Assembly (NCBI GenBank): GCA_944391365.1
Contig: CALXTH010000002.1
Coordinates: forward strand, 1-14,474
Reading direction: 5' to 3'
DNA: 14,474 nucleotides
Source of the DNA: an uncultured Alphaproteobacteria bacterium
GTDB taxonomy: Bacteria > Pseudomonadota > Alphaproteobacteria > RF32 > CAG-239
In this document: in pieces, positions 1-6,005 of the stretch
Position numbering within the stretch: position 1 is the stretch's first letter
Layout of the letters: each line of letters starts with the position of its first letter
The notes under the pieces: generated by a model
Databases searched by the model: none
What the model was told of the DNA's origin: nothing
Seen by the model: the letters and a program-made list of their open reading frames with translations, nothing else
Translations under genes and position numbers: made by a program

Positions 1-1310
1 ATCGGATGATAAACCGGCTGTTTCAGCAACTCGGTCAAACGTTCGCCACGAGCCAGAAGTTGTCTGGTTGCCGGATCCAAATCCGAAGCAAACTGAGAAA
101 ACGCCGCCATCTCACGATATTGCGCCAAATCAAGCTTAATTTTTCCGGCGACCTGTTTCATCGCTTTAATCTGAGCGGCTGAGCCCACACGGCTGACGGA
201 AATACCGACATTCACCGCCGGACGCACCCCCTGATAAAACAATCCGTTTTCAAGAAAGATCTGCCCGTCCGTAATCGAAATAACATTCGTCGGAATATAA
301 GCAGAAACATCCCCCGCCTGCGTTTCAATCACCGGCAGCGCCGTCAAAGATCCGGCACCGTTTTCATCGCTCATCTTCGCCGCCCGTTCCAACAGACGTG
401 AATGCAAATAGAAAACATCACCCGGATAAGCCTCACGCCCTGGCGGACGGCGAAGCAGCAAAGACATCTGACGATACGCCGTTGCCTGCTTGGACAAATC
501 ATCATAAAAGATTGTCGCATGCATCCCGTTATCACGGAAAAACTCACCCATAGCACATCCCGAATACGGCGCGATATACTGCATCGGCGCCGGATCGGAA
601 GCCGTAGCCGCGACCACGATGGTATAATCCAAAGCCCCGTAATCTTTCAGGGTTTTAACCACCTGAGCCACGGTCGAACGTTTCTGCCCGACAGCAACAT
701 AAATGCAATACATCTTGTCTTTTTCCGACTTTGCCGCATCATTCAATGCCTTTTGATTGATAATCGTATCAAGAATAATTGAGGTCTTCCCTGTCTGTCG
801 GTCGCCAATAATCAACTCACGCTGTCCCCGTCCGATCGGAATCAGGGAATCAATAATTTTAAGTCCCGTCTGCACCGGCTCATGAACACTCTTTCGGGCA
901 ATAATTCCCGGGGCCTTAATCTCGGAAGTACTGAACTTTTTGGCCTTGATGGCACCTTTGCCGTCAATCGGCTCCCCCAAAGCATCAACCACACGCCCCA
1001 GAAGTTCCATTCCCACCGGCACGCTGACAATTTTGTCTGTCCGTTTGACCGTATCACCTTCTTTAATAAATTCGTCCGCGCCAAAAATAACCACGCCGAC
1101 ATTATCTTCTTCCAGATTCAGCGCCATTCCTTTCACACCGGATTCAAATTCCACCAGCTCATTGGCCTGAACCTTATCCAACCCATAGATACGGGCGATA
1201 CCGTCGCCGACCGACAAAACCTGACCGACTTCGGACACATCCAAATCGACTTCGGAATGTGCTATTTTATCTTTAATAATGGAAGATATCTCACTTGCAG
1301 TTACAGACAT
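1..1310 (-). CDS. atpA: F1 ATP synthase subunit alpha (3'-truncated by window edge)
   Basis: Non-catalytic nucleotide-binding alpha subunit of the F1 sector of ATP synthase, which works with beta subunits on the cytoplasmic face of the inner membrane. The open frame runs from ATG at 1310 to the window edge with no stop, about 436 codons of a family usually near 510. The N-terminus reads MSVTASEISSIIKDKI. A perfect Walker A motif GDRQTGKT lies at residues 169-176 (about 783-806), the same position as in E. coli AtpA. The motif GISVSRVGSAAQ near residue 370 carries the conserved arginine that reaches into the catalytic site. The last visible residues, RGERLTELLKQPVYHP, belong to the C-terminal helical bundle, so only the final ~70 residues are missing. 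The start overlaps the atpH stop by one base (TAATG), implying translational coupling. The atpH-atpA order is typical of Alphaproteobacteria. Confidence 0.97.
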   Translation of the reverse strand, partial: MSVTASEISSIIKDKIAHSEVDLDVSEVGQVLSVGDGIARIYGLDKVQANELVEFESGVKGMALNLEEDNVGVVIFGADEFIKEGDTVKRTDKIVSVPVGMELLGRVVDALGEPIDGKGAIKAKKFSTSEIKAPGIIARKSVHEPVQTGLKIIDSLIPIGRGQRELIIGDRQTGKTSIILDTIINQKALNDAAKSEKDKMYCIYVAVGQKRSTVAQVVKTLKDYGALDYTIVVAATASDPAPMQYIAPYSGCAMGEFFRDNGMHATIFYDDLSKQATAYRQMSLLLRRPPGREAYPGDVFYLHSRLLERAAKMSDENGAGSLTALPVIETQAGDVSAYIPTNVISITDGQIFLENGLFYQGVRPAVNVGISVSRVGSAAQIKAMKQVAGKIKLDLAQYREMAAFSQFASDLDPATRQLLARGERLTELLKQPVYHP

Positions 1311-1864
1311 TATTGTCCACCTTTCATTACATTTTCCAAACGGTTTAATTTTCCGCTGATTGAATCATCAATCATATTCGAACCATAAGAAACGACAAGA
1401 CCGCCCAAAATCTCGGGGCTGATCTGATAATTAATCAAAACTTTTTTGGCCAGCAGCTTTTCCAGATTCGTTTTAAGCTTTTCATCCTGAGCCTTACTCA
1501 GAGGCTTAACCGTTTCGACTTTGACTTCAACAATTCCGTGCCGGACATAATAAAGATGGCAAAAATCATCCAAAATCAAATCCAGTTCGGCAAACCGGTT
1601 CCTGTCAGCAATCAGCTCCAGACAGCGCAAAGTTTCATCAGACAGTTTCAGCTTGGAAGCCACATCAGCCAAAGCTGTTTTTTTATCTTCCGCCGCCCAC
1701 AACGGATTTGCCAAATACACCATCGTCTCACGGTCGGCCGTCAGATCACGACGCAAGACACTCATATCCTGCATAACCGCACGAACATCACCCACCTCTT
1801 CCGCGGCCTGATACAAAGCCTCGGCATATCGGGAAGCAACTTTAAATTTTGATTCTTTTTTCAA
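1310..1864 (-). CDS. atpH: F1 ATP synthase subunit delta (OSCP)
   Basis: Delta/OSCP subunit of the peripheral stalk, which holds the F1 alpha3beta3 head to the membrane b subunits. It has 184 residues, the usual family size. The N-terminal helical domain contains VASRYAEALYQAAEE, the typical delta-subunit opening, and the C-terminus contains the conserved ILGGLVVSYGSNMIDDSISGK-type segment. The start is a TTG codon at 1862-1864. An in-frame TGA three codons upstream (1871-1873) rules out any longer version and no ATG lies nearby. Only a weak purine-rich ribosome site (GAGTGAAG) precedes it. The stop TAA overlaps the ATG of atpA by one base. As first gene of the atp operon here, its non-ATG start may tune delta output relative to other subunits (inference). 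Confidence 0.95.
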   Translation of the reverse strand: MKKESKFKVASRYAEALYQAAEEVGDVRAVMQDMSVLRRDLTADRETMVYLANPLWAAEDKKTALADVASKLKLSDETLRCLELIADRNRFAELDLILDDFCHLYYVRHGIVEVKVETVKPLSKAQDEKLKTNLEKLLAKKVLINYQISPEILGGLVVSYGSNMIDDSISGKLNRLENVMKGGQ

Positions 1865-1912
1865 GATTCTTCACTCTGAAAACATTTAAAATCTGCTTTA
1901 AAACATATTCGT

Positions 1913-1927
1913 AATTAGTTTCTAATT
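1913..1927. repeat. Short perfect inverted repeat upstream of atpH
   Basis: AATTAG-TTT-CTAATT, with 6-base arms around a 3-base centre, lies in the 156-base gap between the ybaK-like gene and atpH, about 50 bases before the atpH start. It could be an operator, or chance in AT-rich DNA. I could not find a convincing sigma70 promoter for atpH in this gap, nor a rho-independent terminator after the ybaK-like gene, so read-through from that gene into the atp operon is possible. Confidence 0.25.
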
Positions 1928-2020
1928 TATTAAGATTCGTCAGGAAAAGAAATTTTATCGACGCATTTACCCACAAGATTTATTCGTCTCCCGGACAGTA
2001 TCGACATAACCGGATGGCAA

Positions 2021-2494
2021 CTATATTTCACAAAACTTGCAAACATCAACCCAACCGGCATTCCGCGTACATTTATCCAATTCATCCGGTGTCAGTTCAA
2101 TCGCGCTGTTTGAGCTGCCGCAGGCCGGAAAAACGGTTGAAAAACGTTTCAAAGAAACATCCAGATAAATTTTCACATTTTCCGGAACGGCAAACGGACA
2201 AACCCCGCCAACCTCATGCCCGGTAAAATGCAAAGCCTCTTCGGGTGTCAGCATTTTGGCTTTGGTGTGAAAAAACTGCTTATATTTGGCATTGTCTATT
2301 TTACAGTCTCCGGCCACGACCAGAAGCAGCGGCTCACCATGACAATCAAAAGAAAGTGTTTTGGCGATTCTGCACGGGTCACAATTCAAAGCCTGTGCCG
2401 CCAAAATAACCGTCGCACTGGAGACGGGAAACTCAAGGATTCTTTTTTCCATTCCCAAATTTTCAAAATATGCTCTGACACGTTCTAACGACAT
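2021..2494 (-). CDS. YbaK/EbsC-family aminoacyl-tRNA editing-domain protein
   Basis: Free-standing relative of the prolyl-tRNA synthetase editing domain. Members hydrolyse mischarged tRNAs such as Cys-tRNAPro or Ala-tRNAPro in the cytoplasm; the exact substrate cannot be read from sequence. It has 157 residues. Family landmarks are the N-terminal ERVRAYFENLGM, CDPCRIAKTLSF, AGDCKIDNAKYKQFFHTKAK, GHEVGGVCPFAVP and the C-terminal VFPACGSSNSAIEL. These match the EbsC-like branch closely. The start is ATG at 2494, preceded by a good ribosome site (AAGGAG seven bases upstream) and by a promoter at 2523-2550. A 16-codon longer frame reaches back to 2542, but its start would lie upstream of the expected transcription start, so I rejected it. 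The gene lies between the atp genes and the accessory block and shows no sign of decay. Confidence 0.9.
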   Translation of the reverse strand: MSLERVRAYFENLGMEKRILEFPVSSATVILAAQALNCDPCRIAKTLSFDCHGEPLLLVVAGDCKIDNAKYKQFFHTKAKMLTPEEALHFTGHEVGGVCPFAVPENVKIYLDVSLKRFSTVFPACGSSNSAIELTPDELDKCTRNAGWVDVCKFCEI

Positions 2495-2522
2495 TTCCTT
2501 TCTCCTTCTGAAAATATTTTTC

Positions 2523-2550
2523 AATATAACAGACCGGAACAAATAAACAA
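2523..2550 (-). promoter_or_regulatory. Putative sigma70 promoter of the ybaK-like gene
   Basis: On the minus strand, a weak -35 TTGTTT (2545-2550) is followed after 16 bases by -10 TATATT (2523-2528). The preceding TGT gives an extended -10 (TGTTATATT). Predicted transcription would begin near 2516, about 20 bases before the ATG at 2494, which supports that start. Confidence 0.5.
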
Positions 2551-2638
2551 GCCGGATAAAAATTAATCCCTGAAATTTTTCATTTCATAACTGCCAAAAC
2601 ATTTACATCATTTTTTCGTCTTTATTTTGAATTTATGA

Positions 2639-2667
2639 TTTACAAATATTCTGAAGTGTGATATACT
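2639..2667 (+). promoter_or_regulatory. Strong putative sigma70 promoter of the Cys-rich secreted protein gene
   Basis: TTTACA (2639-2644) and TATACT (2662-2667) are separated by the ideal 17 bases. A TG at 2659-2660 gives an extended -10. The region upstream is very AT-rich (T and A tracts at 2560-2640), resembling an UP element. Predicted transcription starts near 2674, about 25 bases before the chosen ATG at 2700. Confidence 0.65.
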
Positions 2668-2699
2668 ATCCTGGTGTGATGTTATAAAGGATGTGTGTC

Positions 2700-3434
2700 A
2701 TGAAGTTTCAAGTTTATTTCTTATTAGGGACAAGCTTGTCCTGTTTTCCGGCTTTGGCTTTTGGGCAATGTGTTACGGCACAGGATTGTGCTGCACTCGG
2801 GTATACGGAGAGTTCGTGTCCCGGTAAAGGATTAAAATGCCCGTTTGGCTCGGGGTGGTTTTGTGTCGGAGATGAAGACGCTGTTTGTGCCGAGAATGGT
2901 TTTAAATATACCTGCACCGGAACAGGTTATTCCGGTGGTATTGGAGACACTTGTGGCGGAAAGTATGCTCAATGCACGTGTGCCAGCGGTTATGAATGGA
3001 AAGATGGTACTTGTAAAAAGAAAGAGATTTTAAATGGGGCGCAAGGAGATTTGTATTATTGCAATGGAACTGTGGTGGCAGTCAAGGCGTCAGGGATGGA
3101 TTTTTATGTGGAGATGGAAGATTTGGGTTCTATGAGGGGAAGTAGTGCAAACAGTAGTTGCCCGAACTATAGTTTTTGTAGCAACCTCAAAGGAACTTTA
3201 CCGACAAAAGATCAAATTGTTATCATGTACAATAACAAATCCTCATTGAATAATCTTCTTTCAACAAACGGCGGAACGAAATTAACAGAAAACTGGTATT
3301 GGTCATCTACCGACTACACCAAATACGGCAGTAGCGGCTACTACTACTACATCGTGAATATGTCTCATGGCAGTGTGGACTACAACAACGCCTACAACTT
3401 CGGCTATGTTCGTTGTATTCTCACCTCATGGTAA
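2700..3434 (+). CDS. Secreted Cys-rich protein with Lcl_C/DUF1566-like C-terminal domain; candidate diversified surface protein
   Basis: Function unknown. It has 244 residues from ATG 2700. I chose this start because AAAGG sits nine bases upstream; an ATG three codons earlier (2691) directly abuts that site. Residues 1-22 form a Sec signal peptide with a hydrophobic core and PALA-FGQ cleavage region; there is no lipobox. Residues 24-105 hold eleven cysteines in a compact module ending CTCASGYEWKDGTC, probably disulfide-bonded outside the cytoplasm. Residues 111-244 resemble the Lcl_C/DUF1566 and Fibrobacter paralogous-domain type: LPTKDQIVIMYNNK, then WYWSSTD, a Tyr/Asn/Gly/Ser-rich stretch, and GYVRCI near the end. 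Such folds are related to C-type-lectin-like domains. Codons 204-235 switch sharply to C-ending codons, unlike the rest of the gene. It has its own promoter and terminator and is more AT-rich than the housekeeping neighbours, suggesting an accessory cassette. The product is probably exported or displayed; partners are unknown. Confidence 0.8.
   Translation: MKFQVYFLLGTSLSCFPALAFGQCVTAQDCAALGYTESSCPGKGLKCPFGSGWFCVGDEDAVCAENGFKYTCTGTGYSGGIGDTCGGKYAQCTCASGYEWKDGTCKKKEILNGAQGDLYYCNGTVVAVKASGMDFYVEMEDLGSMRGSSANSSCPNYSFCSNLKGTLPTKDQIVIMYNNKSSLNNLLSTNGGTKLTENWYWSSTDYTKYGSSGYYYYIVNMSHGSVDYNNAYNFGYVRCILTSW
3309..3404 (+). other. Candidate DGR-type variable region (C-ending codon block)
   Basis: Codons 204-235 of the secreted-protein gene. 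Of 32 codons, 23 end in C, dominated by TAC, AAC, GAC, ACC, GGC and GCC. Tyrosine is TAC in 8 of 9 cases (through residue 236), against 1 of 12 in residues 1-203. Substituting A in AAC template codons yields exactly NNC codons, the hallmark of targets of diversity-generating retroelements. The position, at the extreme 3' end of a lectin-like C-terminal domain and just before a conserved GYVRCI, is also typical. No template repeat or reverse transcriptase is visible in the window, so this is an inference from composition. Confidence 0.4.
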
Positions 3435-3440
3435 ATTTAA

Positions 3441-3472
3441 GGGGCAGAATATCTGCTTCTGCCCCTGCTTTT
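3441..3472 (+). terminator. Rho-independent terminator after the Cys-rich protein gene
   Basis: GGGGCAGAA (3441-3449) pairs perfectly with TTCTGCCCC (3457-3465) around a 7-base loop, followed by TGCTTTTC. It begins six bases after the stop codon. The reverse side has only TTAAATTT after the hairpin, so it may also act weakly for the convergent metallopeptidase gene ending at 3494. Confidence 0.75.
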
Positions 3473-3493
3473 CTCCCAATAAACAAATAACAT

Positions 3494-4399
3494 TTAATGA
3501 CTTTCATTAAACTTTTGCCGCGCCATATAAGCTGATAAAATTTTATCATTGTTCTGCAACTGCTCAATATAATCCATTCTTTCGGAAAAAAACGACTGTC
3601 CCAAATTTCTGTTTTCCTCTTTATAATGCTCAATATCAAACCCGCAATTCACCGCCATTTTATAACCGACGGCATCCGCAAAATATTCCTGAACTGCCGG
3701 CAACTTTCCCTGATAACCTTCCGGTCTGCCTTTTCCATCAATAAAATGCCTCAACTCATGAGCCATCACCATGCCCAAAGCTTCCCGATGCCGATTAAAA
3801 CACCCCTCGCTCAAATTAATAACCAAAGTTCTCTTTTTATCTTCTTTATTCAGTTTGCGATATTGGCATTTTCCATCCATTTTGTCGCCCTTAAAAATTC
3901 TAAACACAATTTTTTCATCATCCAGACATTGTGCTAATTTCCGATTTGGCTTAGACGGATGACTTCTCAATTTTTCCAGCACATTTTCTGCTTGCTTAAC
4001 ATACTTCTCTTCATCTTTCGGCTCCAAATAATTATAATTCAAATATAGATTATCCACCGCCGGCTGATACGTGATAACATCATCTGTCAATTTTTTATCA
4101 AACAACACATTTTGACCGACCAATTCATTGTGAAGCAACTGCAAATGCTCTTTCAAATCAAAATTTTGCTCCATTATTTTATTATCTTGTACAGACTTTT
4201 CAGAACAGGTCGTAATTGTTTGAAACAAAGACATAAACAATTTCGGATCTGCTTTCTGCAAAGTCTCAAACATATCCTTAAACAAGGCCTTTTCCTGAGA
4301 TGACATATTTTCATAATTACTGTCTTTTTCAACATTCAGCCTGGCTGTAATTTCAGGAAATTTATCCCGAATGAGCTCCAATTTGCGATTCTCTCCCAT
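3494..4399 (-). CDS. Uncharacterised putative zinc metallopeptidase (HExxH...ExxAD, gluzincin-like)
   Basis: I do not recognise the family; 301 residues with no signal peptide or membrane segment, so probably cytoplasmic. Residues 214-218 are HELRH within GMVMAHELRHFIDG, a zinc-binding HExxH. Twenty residues later, VQEYFADAVG places E238 in an E-x-x-A-D context, the third-ligand pattern of gluzincin peptidases such as M48 and of ImmA/IrrE-like proteins. The catalytic set is thus plausibly H214, E215, H218 and E238. The first ~130 residues are charged and helical-looking without known motifs. A middle segment (about 140-200) is Lys/Glu-rich and precedes the strand-like TLVINLSEG, just before the active site. 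The C-terminus has alternating Gln/Asn and charged residues. It is AT-rich compared with fabZ, converges on the secreted-protein gene and starts 13 bases after a strong terminator. It could also be a toxin or effector-like peptidase; substrate unknown. Confidence 0.8.
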   Translation of the reverse strand: MGENRKLELIRDKFPEITARLNVEKDSNYENMSSQEKALFKDMFETLQKADPKLFMSLFQTITTCSEKSVQDNKIMEQNFDLKEHLQLLHNELVGQNVLFDKKLTDDVITYQPAVDNLYLNYNYLEPKDEEKYVKQAENVLEKLRSHPSKPNRKLAQCLDDEKIVFRIFKGDKMDGKCQYRKLNKEDKKRTLVINLSEGCFNRHREALGMVMAHELRHFIDGKGRPEGYQGKLPAVQEYFADAVGYKMAVNCGFDIEHYKEENRNLGQSFFSERMDYIEQLQNNDKILSAYMARQKFNESH

Positions 4400-4411
4400 A
4401 TCCTCACCACC

Positions 4412-4452
4412 TGAAAAACAAAGCCGCTGTAAAGCACTTTTACAACGGCTTT
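4412..4452 (-). terminator. Rho-independent terminator ending the pyrH-fabZ operon
   Basis: On the minus strand, AAAGCCGTTGTAAA (4439-4452) pairs with TTTACAGCGGCTTT (4420-4433), with one G-T wobble and a 5-base loop, then TTTGTTTTTC. It lies 40 bases past the fabZ stop. The T-tract ends about a dozen bases before the start codon of the downstream metallopeptidase gene, so that gene needs read-through or a promoter I cannot see. Confidence 0.85.
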
Positions 4453-4491
4453 CTCAAACAACCAATGCCGATAATCAAGACACTCGTAACA

Positions 4492-4941
4492 TTACTTGAC
4501 AATCATCGCCGTAAACTCGGCCTCTGAGACAACTTTTCCGTCGACTTTGGATTCGCCGCGGAACACATAAACCCTGCCGCGGTCTTTGATTTTCTCCACA
4601 TGCATCAAAAGCTGGTCGCCGGGCTTAACCGGCTTGCGGAACTTCACCCCGTCAATTGACATAAAGAACACGCCGGCTTTCTTTTCCTTATAATCGTCCA
4701 TACTGGCCATCACCAGCGCCCCGGCCGTCTGCGCCATTGCCTCAATCTGCAACACGCCGGGCATCACCGGATTCCCGGGGAAATGCCCCTGAAAAAACTC
4801 CTCATTCATCGTTACGTTTTTCAAACCGACACCTTTCACCCCCGGCTCTTCAACCTCCAGCCGATCGACCAGCAAAAAAGGATACCGGTGCGGCAGCATG
4901 TCCATAATTTCTTCAACCGTATAAATCTTGTTTTCAGCCAT
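4492..4941 (-). CDS. fabZ: (3R)-hydroxyacyl-ACP dehydratase FabZ
   Basis: Removes water from 3-hydroxyacyl-ACP to give trans-2-enoyl-ACP in each round of type II fatty-acid elongation, in the cytoplasm. It competes with LpxA and LpxD for hydroxyacyl-ACP, which explains its pairing with lpxD. It has 149 residues, the usual size. The hot-dog-fold landmarks are LPHRYPFLLVDR at residues 16-27, catalytic His53 in GHFPGNPVMPGV and catalytic Glu67 in QIEAMAQ. The start at 4941 is preceded by AGAGGA at good spacing, 27 bases after the lpxD stop. It is the last gene of the long minus-strand operon; a strong terminator follows. In most alphaproteobacteria lpxA would come next, but it is absent here. 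Confidence 0.97.
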   Translation of the reverse strand: MAENKIYTVEEIMDMLPHRYPFLLVDRLEVEEPGVKGVGLKNVTMNEEFFQGHFPGNPVMPGVLQIEAMAQTAGALVMASMDDYKEKKAGVFFMSIDGVKFRKPVKPGDQLLMHVEKIKDRGRVYVFRGESKVDGKVVSEAEFTAMIVK

Positions 4942-4968
4942 TATTTTTTCCTCTGTTTCTCTAAAAAA

Positions 4969-5982
4969 TTATTTACGAATACTTTTCTGCAACAAAGCAA
5001 CCTGCCGCATAAAATCATTAAACTTGACTGCCGGATACCCCATCACCACCTCACCGGGCTGCACATCGCGCATAACCCCGGATTGTGAAGCAATCTGCGC
5101 CTTGCTGCCGATTGTCAGATGATCCGCCACACCGACCTGTCCGCCGCAAACCACATAATCGCCAAACGTACAGCTTCCGGCCGCTCCGGACTGCGCCACC
5201 ATAATACACCCGGTACCAAATTTATCATTATGAGCAATCTGTACCAGATTATCAATTCGCATACCGTCACCGATAACCGTATCATCCAGCGCACCCCGAT
5301 CAATACAACTGTTGGCGCCGACCTCCACATCATTGCCGATAATCACCCGCCCCAGCTGCGGAAGCCGCTCATGCCGTCCGTCGACCATCATAAAGCCAAA
5401 ACCGTCCTGTCCGATTCTCGCTCCGCTGTAAATATAACAGTTGTCGCCGATAACCGCATAAGAAATTGAGGCATTTGCACCAACCCTTGTATTGTTCCCG
5501 ATTTTGCATCCGCGGGCAACAACGGCACCCGGCTCAAAAACACAATTTTCCCCGATAGCCACATTTTCACCGATAACCACATAGTCACCGACATACGTTC
5601 CCTGCCCGATAATAGCCGAAGGATGGATTCGCGCCGTTGAGGCAATATCGGCCTTCATTTTATATTCGGAATAAAACGCCCGGCTCAGCTTCAGATAGGC
5701 AAGCTTCGGATTCGGAGAAATCAACAGCGCTGTCGTCTGCGGCACATAACGGGACAACTCCTCGGTCGTCACACAGGCTGCGGCCCTGATTTCTGCCGCT
5801 TTCTCCCGGGCCTTTTTATCATAAAAGAAACAGATATCCTGCGCCCCGGCCAAAGCCATCGTCGCCATCTCGGCAACCACCAGCTTCCCCTGAGAAGGAT
5901 CGGCCAAAGCAGCTCCGCAAATCCCGGCAATCTGCTCCAAAGTAAACGGCCCGTTATTCTCATAAAACGTCTTATCTGCCAT
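4969..5982 (-). CDS. lpxD: UDP-3-O-acylglucosamine N-acyltransferase LpxD
   Basis: Third step of lipid A synthesis: transfers a 3-hydroxyacyl chain from ACP to the 2-amino group of UDP-3-O-acylglucosamine, in the cytoplasm. It has 337 residues, normal for the family. Residues 1-105 are the uridine-binding N-terminal domain. From about residue 118 there are many left-handed-beta-helix hexapeptide repeats (IGQGTYVGDYVVIGENVAIG and so on). The signature GARIGQDGFGF is at 187-197 and the catalytic histidine is His251 in LVQIAHN. The C-terminal helix (residues 315-337) follows GYPAVKF. The start at 5982 has a perfect AGGAGG (5992-5997) nine bases upstream. It sits 23 bases after bamA, the conserved bamA-lpxD-fabZ order; the skp gene often found between bamA and lpxD is missing. 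Confidence 0.97.
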   Translation of the reverse strand: MADKTFYENNGPFTLEQIAGICGAALADPSQGKLVVAEMATMALAGAQDICFFYDKKAREKAAEIRAAACVTTEELSRYVPQTTALLISPNPKLAYLKLSRAFYSEYKMKADIASTARIHPSAIIGQGTYVGDYVVIGENVAIGENCVFEPGAVVARGCKIGNNTRVGANASISYAVIGDNCYIYSGARIGQDGFGFMMVDGRHERLPQLGRVIIGNDVEVGANSCIDRGALDDTVIGDGMRIDNLVQIAHNDKFGTGCIMVAQSGAAGSCTFGDYVVCGGQVGVADHLTIGSKAQIASQSGVMRDVQPGEVVMGYPAVKFNDFMRQVALLQKSIRK

Positions 5983-6005
5983 CTGCCGAAACCTCCTCTT
6001 TCTCC

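Noticed and set aside
882..1388. 168-codon plus-strand open frame opposite atpA
   Set aside because: Its antisense frame encodes clear AtpA with Walker A and arginine motifs; the plus-strand product has no recognisable features.
2495..2542. N-terminal extension of the ybaK-like gene
   Set aside because: It lies over the predicted promoter, and the ATG at 2494 has a strong ribosome site and begins where the family begins.
2700..2772. Lipoprotein signal in the Cys-rich protein
   Set aside because: The residues before Cys24 are F-G-Q, not a lipobox; an ordinary signal peptidase I site fits better.
2543..4491. A DGR template repeat or reverse transcriptase near the candidate variable region
   Set aside because: I found no second copy of the 3309-3404 block and no reverse transcriptase frame anywhere in the window.
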